In this document: piece after piece, positions 16,456 to 24,574 of the stretch | Position numbering within the stretch: the first letter of the stretch is position 1 | Layout: each line of letters starts with the position of its first letter | Virus record (IMG/VR): IMGVR_UViG_3300024264_000112 | Span: 1 to 32,218 of that record | From: a virus | DNA length: 32,218 bases | Direction: 5' to 3' (one strand) | The notes under the pieces: generated by a model | Told to the model about the DNA's origin: nothing | What the model saw: only the letters and a program-made list of their open reading frames with translations | Databases searched by the model: none | Position numbers and translations under genes: made by a program

Positions 16456-17142
16456 TTAATCACTAAATGTTTTATATACCTGTAATATAGGTGAGACAAT
16501 TTCGTGTCTATGATTCTGTAATAATGTATGGGTTTTAAACCCTTCTACTTGCTCTTCTATACGTGCTAAAAAAGAAAATCCAGTTTCTCTCTTATCTTTT
16601 AAATCGATTTGTGCCAAATCTCCACATATTACCATTTTAGACCCTTTTCCCAGTCTACCTATTACTGTTTCCATTTGGTTATGTGTTACATTCTGAGCTT
16701 CATCTACTATAACGAACGAGTTTAGGAAAGTACGTCCTCTCATAAATGCAAAAGGTACGATTTCTATATTTTCCTTCTCTAATTCTTTATCTACTTTCTC
16801 TTTACTGTATAAAGCGTAGAGGTTATGATAGATTGGGGCTAACCATGGGTCCATTTTTTCTTTTATATCTCCTGGTAGGAAGCCTATATCTTCTTTAGAT
16901 ACAGTTGGTCTAGTAATAATAATTTTTTCTATCTTTTTTTGAAAGAGTAGATCTAAAGCTACCTGTACTGCTACTAATGTTTTACCGCTACCGGCCATTC
17001 CTTTCAGCACTGTTATAGGAGATTCAAATATTTTTGCTTTTGCTAGTTTTTGCTCTTCATTCAGTTGAACTTTAAACTTGATAGGACCTTTTGGTCTTCT
17101 TTTAGAGACGAAGACCTCGTCTGTATGGTGCTTATGTGCCAT
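16456..17142 (-). CDS. phoH: PhoH-like P-loop ATPase, 228 aa
   Basis: A PhoH-family ATPase: Walker A GMAGSGKT at residues 48-55, ITRPTVSKEDIGFLPGD at about 76-92 (diagnostic for PhoH), Walker B VIVDEAQN at 144-151, then a (S/K)MVICGDLAQID sensor segment and a LLQNHRHEIV end. The N-terminal PIN or RNA-binding parts found in some bacterial PhoH proteins are absent, as is usual in phages. PhoH is common in marine phages; proposed roles include phosphate stress or RNA metabolism, but its phage function is unsettled. It lies between capsid and neck genes with a terminator and a TATTTATA motif upstream, so it may begin its own transcript. Confidence 0.93.
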   Translation of the reverse strand: MAHKHHTDEVFVSKRRPKGPIKFKVQLNEEQKLAKAKIFESPITVLKGMAGSGKTLVAVQVALDLLFQKKIEKIIITRPTVSKEDIGFLPGDIKEKMDPWLAPIYHNLYALYSKEKVDKELEKENIEIVPFAFMRGRTFLNSFVIVDEAQNVTHNQMETVIGRLGKGSKMVICGDLAQIDLKDKRETGFSFLARIEEQVEGFKTHTLLQNHRHEIVSPILQVYKTFSD

Positions 17143-17167
17143 ATATCAATAACGTTATTATTATAAC

Positions 17168-17175
17168 TATAAATA
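17168..17175 (-). promoter_or_regulatory. TATTTATA motif upstream of phoH
   Basis: The sense strand reads ACTATTTATAGTTATAATAA, just after the terminator at 17191-17221 and 26 nt before the phoH ATG. A TATAAT occurs right behind it. Confidence 0.52.
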
Positions 17176-17190
17176 GTAATTCAAACGTAA

Positions 17191-17221
17191 ATAAAAAAAG
17201 AAAGGGGCTAAAAAAGCCCCT
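17191..17221 (-). terminator. Rho-independent terminator after the major capsid gene
   Basis: The sense strand forms AGGGGCT-TTTTT-AGCCCCT, a perfect 7-bp GC-rich stem, followed by TTCTTTTTTTA. It lies 29 nt after the capsid stop codon and is the strongest terminator in the window. Confidence 0.88.
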
Positions 17222-17250
17222 CTCAATGTAATCCAATAAAATATGTTACC

Positions 17251-18816
17251 TTATATCGTCGCTAAGTCAGAGATAAAGATTTTTCCATAAAATTCTGGTC
17301 TAATCATTTTCTTCGCGTAACGAGTCATGATACCTTTTCTTGGAGTGAAGGTAGCAGGATCGTATACTAGAGGAGTCATGATTAATGGTACATATGGAGC
17401 ATATACAGCACCACTTTCTAAGAACTGTCCACCTCTAAATCCAGTTAGGATTGTGTTTTCAGTCATGTAAGGGTTCTTATATACTTTAAATCTACCGTTA
17501 AGTTGTCCAACTTTTTGAACACCCATTGCAAATTCAGCCTGATCTCCATCAGTTTGTGCAGCATATCCTGGAATTGATTCTAAGATAGTAGCTACAGAAG
17601 GAGAACATACTAGGAAGTTTGCTCCACCTCTTAAGGTTTTCTGGTGAATTTTGTTAGATACTTTTTGGATTTTAGTTCCTAAAGTTTGGAACCATTGTCC
17701 TTGAGTATTGTAGAAGTCAGAACTTGAGCTTTCCCAAGCTGTTCCATTCCATACTTTGTTGTTCTCTGCAGACCATCTTTCAGTAGTTCTAGCACCACCA
17801 ATTAACATGTCTAAGATTTCAAGATCAATTTCCATTGAAATGTACTCACTCAATAAAGAAGTAAGTTCAGCTTCAGCATCAATTGAATGATAAGCATTAA
17901 GATCCTGAGCGAACTCTGGTGTCCATTGTGCTTTCAATTTTCTTGTTTTAGCAACAACTGATTCAGATTTCAACTCTACGTTGATTTCTGGAATGTTGAT
18001 TGATCCAGCAGGAGCGTCTTCAAAGTCTCCTCTTGTGTTATCAGCAGGTTGTACGTGGTATTGCATTGCACCTGTGATAGATACTGCAGCAGTTGCAGAT
18101 TTAGCTACTACGAAGTTTACATTTCCTCCACCTAAGAACGTAAGTTCTGGGTTAGTAGTAATATCTGTTGAACCAGATAGTAATCTAAATGCTCTTACAC
18201 CTTCTGCGTCAGCACCTGATGGTAATCCGATAGCTACTGTAAAGTAGTCAGCAATTGCAACATCGTTGTCAAATGCAACTGATGCAGAAGCAGCAGATCC
18301 AGTTGCAGCAGCTGATACAGCTAATGAACTAGTTGCGATAGAGTATCCGAATGCACCAGCACCGTATAAACCACCAGCAGCATCAACATCTACTCCTAAT
18401 TTGTTAACTCCAGATGCATTTCCATACATGCTAGCGTCAGCAGCTCTACCGTTTCCAGCAGTTCCGTATTTAAAGTCTAAGTAAAATACTAGACCTGAAG
18501 GTAAGTTCATTGGTTGAACCGAGACGAAATCTTTAGATGAGATTTGAGCGAATACCTTTCTTACTAAAGGTAAAGCAACTCCTGCCCATTGTTCTGATCC
18601 ACCACCGGCTGCTCCGATTGCGCTTCCTCCTGTAGATGATTGCTCAGCTACGATTTGTTTTGCTTGATTTTCTAACATGATTGCCATGTTATTAGATGTT
18701 TTAGCATCTAAACCTTCAAGCAATCCTGATGCTCCCCACTTGTCTGCAAGTTTAGCAGCATCGTCTTGCAAGGCTTTGTAGCCATTTGCACTTTCTAATA
18801 AAGAATTAATTTCCAT
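17251..18816 (-). CDS. 23: Major capsid protein, gp23-like, 521 aa
   Basis: This is a T4-type major capsid protein (HK97 fold), with the same length as T4 gp23 (521 aa). Matching blocks are FVSVQPMNLPSGLVFYLDF (gp23 has VQPMNSPTGQVF), KTRKLKAQWTPEFAQDLNAY and HSIDAEAELTSLLSEYISME (gp23 has QLKAAYSIELAQDL and MDADAELSGIL), and YAPYVPLIMTPLVYDPATF near the C-terminus. The first ~58 residues are helical and should be removed by the prohead protease: IVAE (55-58) stands where gp23 is cut, followed by a Gly/Ser-rich linker. The gene follows the scaffold gene after 32 nt and ends before a strong terminator, so scaffold and capsid form one unit. A gp24-like vertex paralogue is not in the window. Confidence 0.95.
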   Translation of the reverse strand: MEINSLLESANGYKALQDDAAKLADKWGASGLLEGLDAKTSNNMAIMLENQAKQIVAEQSSTGGSAIGAAGGGSEQWAGVALPLVRKVFAQISSKDFVSVQPMNLPSGLVFYLDFKYGTAGNGRAADASMYGNASGVNKLGVDVDAAGGLYGAGAFGYSIATSSLAVSAAATGSAASASVAFDNDVAIADYFTVAIGLPSGADAEGVRAFRLLSGSTDITTNPELTFLGGGNVNFVVAKSATAAVSITGAMQYHVQPADNTRGDFEDAPAGSINIPEINVELKSESVVAKTRKLKAQWTPEFAQDLNAYHSIDAEAELTSLLSEYISMEIDLEILDMLIGGARTTERWSAENNKVWNGTAWESSSSDFYNTQGQWFQTLGTKIQKVSNKIHQKTLRGGANFLVCSPSVATILESIPGYAAQTDGDQAEFAMGVQKVGQLNGRFKVYKNPYMTENTILTGFRGGQFLESGAVYAPYVPLIMTPLVYDPATFTPRKGIMTRYAKKMIRPEFYGKIFISDLATI

Positions 18817-18848
18817 GATTAAGGTTTGTTAAATAGTTTTTTTAAATT

Positions 18849-19841
18849 TTAAATAATACCAGCTAATTTTTGCATTCTTTTTACAGCAGCGCTAACTTCT
18901 GAAATTACCTCTGGTTTAGAAGCTGTAGTTCCAGTCGCTTTAGATGCCATTCCTAATTTGCTCTCGTTAGTAACTTTTGTAGCTTTCTTAGCTACAACGT
19001 TATCAGAAACAGTTTCGAATACTAATTTTACTTCTTTTACTGTTTCAGCTTTGTCAAATGCAGCAATGATATTAACTTTTTGTGCTTCAGATAAGTTATT
19101 AGTCTTAAACACTTTGTTAACATATAATAGTTTTGCATTAAGAAGATTAACTTCTTGTAGTTGATTCTGTAAGTTTTGGATAGTATCTAAAGCTTCATTT
19201 AATTCAGAATTATCTTCTTCTTTAATTTCTTCTTCTTTTACTTCTTCTTCTACTTCTTCAGTTACTTCTTCTTCTACTTCCTCGTTAGTTACTGATTCTA
19301 ACTCGGCTAATAGTTCGTCTAGGTCAATTTCTTCATCTTCAGCTCCAACTTCCATATCACCCTCAGGTTCTACTTCTGCTCCAGCGTCCATGTCGTCCAT
19401 GCCTAATTCTTCTTCACCACCGTCGCCCATTTCTTGTGCGATAATGTCACGAATAAGATCTTTAAGGTCGTCCACTTCCATGTCCTTTACCTCTACATCT
19501 TCTTCAGCTTCTTCAGCTGCTTCTTCTTCTCCAGCGTCTTCAGCTTCGTCTTCAGATTCTTCTGAATCATCCTCTGCTTCTTCCATTGCTTTTTCATCCT
19601 CCATAGATTCTCCTTCTACTGTCTCTACTTCAGTTACTTCTTCAGTTTCGTCTACCTCTACTTCGTTTACTACTTCTTCTTCAACAGATGCATCATCCAT
19701 CTCTTGTAATTTAGCAGCTAACATATCCTTTAAGTGTGGAGTTAACGATTCTTCTAAAGCTTCTTTAGCATTAGCAATAGCAGCTTCTCTAATAGATTTT
19801 GCTTCAGCAATAGCTTGCTTGAATAAATCTTTGTTTGCCAT
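18849..19841 (-). CDS. 22: Prohead scaffold / core protein, gp22-like, 330 aa
   Basis: Helical, extremely acidic protein directly upstream of the capsid gene. Residues 1-50 form a charged helix; about 52-210 are a run of Glu/Asp with few other residue types; about 213-285 are helical or coiled-coil (LNEALDTIQNLQNQLQEV, then LNAKLLYVNKVFKTNNLSEA); the C-terminus is VKRMQKLAGII. A C-terminal 'K-R-M-x-x-L-A-G-I' end and placement just before gp23 are typical of T4-type gp22, the main core protein degraded by gp21 during maturation. T4 gp22 is 269 aa; the extra length is mostly the acidic run. It heads a transcript after a terminator and a TATTTATA motif with a long leader (about 94 nt from motif to ATG). 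Confidence 0.83.
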   Translation of the reverse strand: MANKDLFKQAIAEAKSIREAAIANAKEALEESLTPHLKDMLAAKLQEMDDASVEEEVVNEVEVDETEEVTEVETVEGESMEDEKAMEEAEDDSEESEDEAEDAGEEEAAEEAEEDVEVKDMEVDDLKDLIRDIIAQEMGDGGEEELGMDDMDAGAEVEPEGDMEVGAEDEEIDLDELLAELESVTNEEVEEEVTEEVEEEVKEEEIKEEDNSELNEALDTIQNLQNQLQEVNLLNAKLLYVNKVFKTNNLSEAQKVNIIAAFDKAETVKEVKLVFETVSDNVVAKKATKVTNESKLGMASKATGTTASKPEVISEVSAAVKRMQKLAGII

Positions 19842-19934
19842 TTTAATAAATTTGTTTGGTTTCTACGATTATTGTAATCGTAATAGGAAAGTTTTTACAA
19901 AATATAATACAGTATAGATCACTGTATATTCGTA

Positions 19935-19942
19935 TATAAATA
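19935..19942 (-). promoter_or_regulatory. TATTTATA motif upstream of the scaffold-capsid unit
   Basis: The sense strand reads GTATATATTTATATACGAA, just downstream of the terminator at 19955-19986 and 93 nt before the scaffold ATG. The surrounding ATATATTTATATA is partly self-complementary. Confidence 0.48.
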
Positions 19943-19954
19943 TATACTATTTAC

Positions 19955-19986
19955 CAAAAACAAGAAAACCACCTATAAAGATGGTT
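19955..19986 (-). terminator. Rho-independent-type terminator before the scaffold gene
   Basis: The sense strand forms AACCATC-TTTATA-GGTGGTT, a 7-bp stem including one G-U pair, followed by TTCTTGTTTTTG. It ends the core-protease unit and is followed at once by a TATTTATA motif. Confidence 0.68.
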
Positions 19987-19990
19987 AACT

Positions 19991-20018
19991 TTCCTGCCCG
20001 TCGGTAGCGTCCGAGGAA
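19991..20018 (-). other. GC-rich structured segment in the 182-nt gap
   Basis: The sense strand reads TTCCT-CGG-ACGCTA-CCG-ACGGGC-AGGAA: a 5-bp outer stem, a stacked 3-bp hairpin and an unpaired ACGGGC. It follows the stop of the 185-aa gene by a few bases and precedes the terminator. It shares GGGCAGG with 11591-11597. Function unknown. Confidence 0.35.
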
Positions 20019-20023
20019 TTATC

Positions 20024-20581
20024 TTATGAGACTAAGTCTTCTACAGCTCCTTTAATAAGAGTGCTGACTTCTGCTCCTTTAATTAATGCTTTGGCGCTAT
20101 ATGCTGCTGCTGTAGCCCATTTTGTCTGTTTTAATAGCTGTACTGCTGAGCCTCCTGCTGATCCTGCCATACCGAATATGATTATAGAGTATAGTATCTT
20201 AGTTATACCTTTCTTCTTTGCTTCATCTTTAGTAAAAATTCCAACTATACGTTTGATAGGTGCCATAAATGCATCTTCATTTTTATGAGTGAAATTATAC
20301 CACCATTCAGCATTATCCATCATTCCAGGTTTGTTATATTTTTTAGCAAGCCATTTAAACATCTTAGCCAGCATATTTGCTACTGTGTTAGATAGTAGTA
20401 CATATCCTATTATACCTACAATAGCTGCTTCGTTTACCTGTCCTTCTTTGGATTCTATGTCTTCTTTATTAGCTTCAAGTTCTTTTTCAACTGCTTGTGC
20501 TAGCTTCGTAGCCATTGCTGCCATTCCCGGTTCAACAGCATTTTCTTCTTTATTTTCGAATAGTATATTTTGAAGTTTCAT
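20024..20581 (-). CDS. Hypothetical head-module protein with two hydrophobic segments, 185 aa
   Basis: Located between the protease and scaffold genes and joined to the protease gene by a TAATG overlap. The N-terminus is MKLQNILFENKEENAVEPG, followed by a helical stretch (about 20-48). Two hydrophobic segments follow: residues 52-75 (AAIVGIIGYVLLSNTVAN) and 127-151 (ITKILYSIIIFGMAGSAGGS). The C-terminal third is Ala/Lys-rich and helical. T4 encodes small core proteins near this site (gp67, gp68), but the hydrophobic segments are unlike them. It could be an internal head protein, a prohead initiator anchoring at the membrane, or a protein delivered with the DNA. The LFE at residues 7-9 could be a protease cut site. 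No family recognised. Confidence 0.68.
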   Translation of the reverse strand: MKLQNILFENKEENAVEPGMAAMATKLAQAVEKELEANKEDIESKEGQVNEAAIVGIIGYVLLSNTVANMLAKMFKWLAKKYNKPGMMDNAEWWYNFTHKNEDAFMAPIKRIVGIFTKDEAKKKGITKILYSIIIFGMAGSAGGSAVQLLKQTKWATAAAYSAKALIKGAEVSTLIKGAVEDLVS

Positions 20582-21159
20582 TAAGCTCTTAGTATATCGT
20601 TGATAATAGAATCTAATCCGCTATATTTGTTTAGTTTCTGTTTACCTTCTTGTAAAGATATTGGATTCATAAACGCACCATGTGTAGATGGATTAGAAAC
20701 AAAGTCCCAACATACTAATTCAAAGTCTGGTTGAACTTCTAAAGTACCTTCATTAGTTTGAGTAACTGAACCTGTACCTCTGGATGAAATCCCTATTGTA
20801 TGTCCTGCTTTTATAATCTCTTTTACAATGTTTCCGGCTGGTGTGTTTAGTAGTTCTACACGTCCCATAAGATCGTTTCCTTTCCACCATAACTCTTTTA
20901 CTATATGAGAGGCGTTCTTTAAGGAGACAATGGGAGATTCAGGGTGATCAAGTTCTCCGAATGCATTACCATTCTTTACAAACTCTTCTATATACTTTGA
21001 TGATTCTCTTTCTAATATAGCTTTACTATAAGTACGGCCATTTTGATTTTTTGCGATTGCTCTTTGCATTACGCCTTCCACTTCATATACTCCAGGTTTC
21101 TCTTTTGATTCCCTTAATATAGATTTAAATGGTGTTACTTCTATTAATAGTTGTGCCAT
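20581..21159 (-). CDS. 21: Prohead core protease, gp21-like, 192 aa
   Basis: A serine protease of the T4 gp21 (U9/S78-like prohead protease) family. NGRTYSKAILERE at about 40-52 is the conserved 'N-x-R-x-Y' entry; FGELDHPES carries the catalytic His (H72); and GHTIGISSRGTGSV carries the catalytic Ser (S125 or S126) about 53 residues later, as in the family. Length is close to T4 gp21 (212 aa). It should trim the capsid protein and digest scaffold and core proteins once the prohead is complete. It begins 4 nt after the 775-aa gene and its stop overlaps the next start, so expression is probably coupled. The ILRES near residue 14 could be a self-processing site. Confidence 0.92.
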   Translation of the reverse strand: MAQLLIEVTPFKSILRESKEKPGVYEVEGVMQRAIAKNQNGRTYSKAILERESSKYIEEFVKNGNAFGELDHPESPIVSLKNASHIVKELWWKGNDLMGRVELLNTPAGNIVKEIIKAGHTIGISSRGTGSVTQTNEGTLEVQPDFELVCWDFVSNPSTHGAFMNPISLQEGKQKLNKYSGLDSIINDILRA

Positions 21160-21163
21160 AGTC

Positions 21164-23491
21164 TTACTTTTTAGTCTCTCTTAATGTTCCATTTAGAGGT
21201 GCTGAATAGACTGTCTGTTTTTCGTCTTCTCCTATATTAGGTACTCCTACATCATGTCTATCTAACTCTCTTTTAGATATAACTTTTACTTTAGGGGTAT
21301 CTAGTCCTTTAGTAAATCCTGCTTTAGTAACAGGTCTTAAGTCTTTATTAAAAGCTGATTCTATAGCTGGAGCTAGAAATCCTCCAACTTTTAATCCTTC
21401 TTCATTTCTAATGTCTCCTAATGTATGGTAGACCTTCTGTATCTTTGTTCTTGTCTTGTCATAGTACGATTCTATATCTGTTACTACGTCTTGCAGTTGT
21501 ATAATAGCTGCTTTCATTCCTTCAAAACCGCCGTATTGCTCAGCAAACCTTGCTAATTCATTTGTAGCTGCTTCGTTGATTGTTCCTTCTTCTAATACTT
21601 TAGAGATTATTGCTTTGATATTTTCTTTTACGATTTCATCTTTACCCATTGCTTTTTTAATAGCTTTGTCTTTAGCATGTTTATAATCGTCTCCATCAAC
21701 ATCTCCGTCTCCGTCAAGATCTTTACCCTTCTTTTCTTCAAGGTTCTCAACCATAAGTTGAGTCTCTAAATAACTAAGTACATCTTTTTTAGCAAACTCT
21801 ATCATACCAGGCTCTGTCATTGGTCCCATTTTCCACTCTTCCCAGGCTTTAATTAACATATTAACACCTTTATCAAACATAGGTCCCATACTCTCTACAT
21901 ATCCTCCAGTTTCGTAGTCATTTTCTGTTACTACTTTTCCACCTTTAGTCTTCTTTCTTCTACCTTCTGCTATTTTACCGTATGTTTTAGATCTCCTACC
22001 TTCATTTGCACCATGCATAATATCAACACCTAAGTTATAATGCTCTCCTAAAGCATACATTACCTCTTCTGCTTCTTCTGCTTCTGTAGTATCGTTATTT
22101 TCTGCTCTATCTTGAATAAGAGAGATAAACTCCTGTAAGCTACCTACTCTTTCATTTACTACTACTTCTGCTTCTTCTAATTGTTTTCTACTTGGATCTG
22201 CTCCTTCGTTAAAACTAACTAAAGTTTTCTTAATAGCTTTTTTAAAGTTTCTTAAGTGATCTAATGCTTCTACTTTATCTTTTTCTTTTATAGAATCAAT
22301 AGCGTATGATAAATGACTTCCTTCTGAGTGGTAATTAACATCTTCAAATGAATCAAATAATGATTGAAGTGTTTCAATAGGCGTATTAAGTCTAATTTTT
22401 AGTCCAAACTCTAACATACCTTCGTAATCAAACTCTTTTGAGAACATATCTCCAGGTTTAAAGTTCTTTACTACTTTATCTTCCTGTCCATATTTCTCTA
22501 TATCTTTCATCTGTTGATCAGACATTGCTTCTTCTACTTCTACTTCTTCGTCGTAACTGTCTCTATTGATAGTTTCATACTCATTATAGTTAAACCAAAT
22601 ATCTTCAATATTTTCTGTATCTATTTCCCCTGAAAATATATCGTCTTTATGTGTTCTAATAAAATCTAATGCTTGATCTGTATTAATCTTATACCCTTTA
22701 TCGTCACCTGTAATTGTTAGTGCATCAATGACTTTTCTCATAGCCATTTTTCTGTCGTGGTTTACTGTTCTTTTTCCATCTATACCTGGTTCAGTAGGTA
22801 TTGGTTCTGCTTCTGAGATTTTCTCTTCTAAGTATGCGTTTGTAATATCTCTATAGTCAACTTCTTCTTCTTGTCCATCTTGATCAACTGCAAAAACTGT
22901 ATCGTCATGCCACATAGCAGCATTATCATCATTATTAGAGTTTGGATTGTATATGATTAACTCTCTTCCATCACTTAATTGAATAAAGGCATCATCTGCA
23001 TTTCCTAAAGCTTTTAAAAGAGTATCTTTAGTATAATTCTCTTTTAAGTCTGCTTTTTTAGTTCCGTTGAACGTATCTACCTCTTTACCTTTTTTAAACT
23101 CTACTGGTTTATCATGTTTATCAACTTTAGAAGATTCTCCTGCTAATAAATTAAGGTAGTGTAAACTATCTTTCTTCAAATTAACTAAAGCCTTATCCTT
23201 AGCCTTTGCTAAGTCTTCTTCAGATACTTTGTCTTGAGACATAAGTCCCATTGCTTCAAGTTCAAAATCCGTACCTCTACGAATTGCCTCGTCGGATAGG
23301 TTATAAACTTTTTCTTCTGCTTTTTTAGCATCAGAAATCATTCCCTTACTTTTAAGAATTGATACAGTATCTTCAAATCCGTTGAATTGAGATATTAAAT
23401 TTGGCCATGCCATGCGAGCGTCTCTAACGAATTGTGTTTTGTTAAACGTTTCGTTTACTACTCCTCTATACTTTTCTGTTAACGTTTTCAT
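21164..23491 (-). CDS. Large prohead-core-type / internal head protein with EF-hand loop, 775 aa
   Basis: A large charged protein placed between portal and protease, where T4 has its core genes. It begins MKTLTEKYRGVVNETF, similar to short N-terminal leaders of other genes here. Most of it is acidic and helical. About residues 495-525 form a basic patch (EGRRSKTYGKIAEGRRKKTK). At 591-602 a textbook calcium-binding loop DLDGDGDVDGDD is followed by a helix YKHAKDKAIKKAMG, an EF-hand or dockerin-like unit also seen in virion proteins of marine T4-like phages. No enzyme motif is seen. Many h-x-E sequences could be cut by the protease. A core or DNA-associated internal head protein is the best guess; no named family is assigned. 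Confidence 0.68.
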   Translation of the reverse strand: MKTLTEKYRGVVNETFNKTQFVRDARMAWPNLISQFNGFEDTVSILKSKGMISDAKKAEEKVYNLSDEAIRRGTDFELEAMGLMSQDKVSEEDLAKAKDKALVNLKKDSLHYLNLLAGESSKVDKHDKPVEFKKGKEVDTFNGTKKADLKENYTKDTLLKALGNADDAFIQLSDGRELIIYNPNSNNDDNAAMWHDDTVFAVDQDGQEEEVDYRDITNAYLEEKISEAEPIPTEPGIDGKRTVNHDRKMAMRKVIDALTITGDDKGYKINTDQALDFIRTHKDDIFSGEIDTENIEDIWFNYNEYETINRDSYDEEVEVEEAMSDQQMKDIEKYGQEDKVVKNFKPGDMFSKEFDYEGMLEFGLKIRLNTPIETLQSLFDSFEDVNYHSEGSHLSYAIDSIKEKDKVEALDHLRNFKKAIKKTLVSFNEGADPSRKQLEEAEVVVNERVGSLQEFISLIQDRAENNDTTEAEEAEEVMYALGEHYNLGVDIMHGANEGRRSKTYGKIAEGRRKKTKGGKVVTENDYETGGYVESMGPMFDKGVNMLIKAWEEWKMGPMTEPGMIEFAKKDVLSYLETQLMVENLEEKKGKDLDGDGDVDGDDYKHAKDKAIKKAMGKDEIVKENIKAIISKVLEEGTINEAATNELARFAEQYGGFEGMKAAIIQLQDVVTDIESYYDKTRTKIQKVYHTLGDIRNEEGLKVGGFLAPAIESAFNKDLRPVTKAGFTKGLDTPKVKVISKRELDRHDVGVPNIGEDEKQTVYSAPLNGTLRETKK

Positions 23492-23526
23492 CTAAATATT
23501 CAAACATTTTAGTGTTATGTGGTCTT

Positions 23527-23694
23527 TTATTTTTTAACTATCTTATAACCTAGTCTTTCAGCTTGTTTAGTAGCTCGGTTTTTCTTATTCCCTTTACTAA
23601 AAGCAAAAGGAGTCTGGTACCCTGCTACACCTGCTGTTGAACTTAGTTCTTCGATTACCTCTCTTACAGCTTTTAATACTACACTTCGTTTCAT
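23527..23694 (-). CDS. Small basic hypothetical protein, 55 aa
   Basis: ATG at 23694 overlaps the stop of the 284-aa gene in an ATGA junction and runs to TAA at 23527. The protein starts MKRSVVLKAVREVIEELSS and contains GYQTPFAFSKGNKKNRATKQ, ending YKIVKK. It has a short helix, a TPFAF turn and a strongly basic tail. The translational overlap and the conserved direction support a real gene. T4 has very small core proteins at the same site between genes 20 and 21 (gp67 and gp68), so a small core role is plausible by position only. No family is recognised. Confidence 0.72.
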   Translation of the reverse strand: MKRSVVLKAVREVIEELSSTAGVAGYQTPFAFSKGNKKNRATKQAERLGYKIVKK

Positions 23695-24545
23695 AGTTTA
23701 CGCATTTCGTTAACTAAGTCGTAATATTGCATTAAATTTATAAGGTGGTTATCGCTAATTTTTTCAGTCTTCTTTAAAGTCTTAATACTCTTAAGTACTT
23801 CTTGTAGTTTAATCTGTACTACTTCATCTTTTATCTTAGATGCTAATTCATTTACTTCAGCTCTAATTTTTTCTACTTCTTCATTAACTAAAGTTCTTAA
23901 CCTTGTTTTTGAATTTACTGATGTAATAAATTCTTTAAGAATATTTTTCTGTTCCGGTAAAAGAGTTTTATAGTTATTGTTGAACTTTTCAAGAAGTATT
24001 TTATATGTTAATAATCTTAAATCTTTATCATATTTTGAGTACTCCTCTATTAACGTATCTTTTACAGTATCTTTATCTACTTCGGAAGAAGTTAAATGCT
24101 CTAAGATTGTAAATTTATTATTTACTAAGAAATCTGGATTAACTAATGTATCGTTATTTTGAGCTTCTAATAGGCAGTATAATGCTGCTAGAGGTTTGTA
24201 ATCTCTAACTGATATAGCAAAGAAATCTTCTATGTTGTAGTTTTCTTTAATTTCCGAGATTAGTTTATATTTTGATTCTCTTAAAGTTTTTTGGTTAAGT
24301 TTCCTTGAAATCTCTGTTATAGAGGAAATCACAGTTTCAGCTTTTGCTTCACTTAAGTTATTATTCTTTAAGATATATTCGTATAATTTTAACTCTTTTG
24401 CTATTACGGTATTTCCGCCAAAGTACTTCTTTAATATACCTACAGCTGCAGATTCGTTCTTTGAGAGCGTATCAGCTGCTATTTGTTTAACTAACAATTC
24501 GTAAATTAAACCAGTATTCTTAAACTTTGAATGTTTTATCTTCAT
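23691..24545 (-). CDS. Hypothetical all-helical head-module protein, 284 aa
   Basis: Lys/Glu/Leu-rich and almost wholly helical by composition. The N-terminus is MKIKHSKFKNTGLIYELLVK; about 50-100 reads LKLYEYILKNNNLSEAKAET, and the last 70 residues (LVNEEVEKIRAEVNELASKI onwards) look like a coiled coil. The KNNNLSEA segment resembles KTNNLSEA in the scaffold protein. It follows the portal gene after 29 nt, which contain a TATTTATA motif, and overlaps the 55-aa gene by 4 nt. Position between portal and protease suggests a prohead core or assembly protein. It is not recognisably T4 gp67 or gp68. No enzyme motif is seen. Confidence 0.68.
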   Translation of the reverse strand: MKIKHSKFKNTGLIYELLVKQIAADTLSKNESAAVGILKKYFGGNTVIAKELKLYEYILKNNNLSEAKAETVISSITEISRKLNQKTLRESKYKLISEIKENYNIEDFFAISVRDYKPLAALYCLLEAQNNDTLVNPDFLVNNKFTILEHLTSSEVDKDTVKDTLIEEYSKYDKDLRLLTYKILLEKFNNNYKTLLPEQKNILKEFITSVNSKTRLRTLVNEEVEKIRAEVNELASKIKDEVVQIKLQEVLKSIKTLKKTEKISDNHLINLMQYYDLVNEMRKL

Positions 24546-24562
24546 AATATACGGTTACTATA

Positions 24563-24570
24563 TATAAATA
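24563..24570 (-). promoter_or_regulatory. TATTTATA motif between portal and the 284-aa gene
   Basis: The sense strand reads CCATATTTATATATAGTAA, 17 nt before the ATG of the 284-aa gene and within the 29-nt gap. Confidence 0.47.
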
Positions 24571-24574
24571 TGGG

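Noticed and set aside
19390-19917. Plus-strand serine-rich open frame of 175 codons
   Set aside because: It is the complement of the Glu/Asp-rich run of the scaffold gene; low-complexity GAA/GAT codons read as TTC/ATC and TCx on the other strand.
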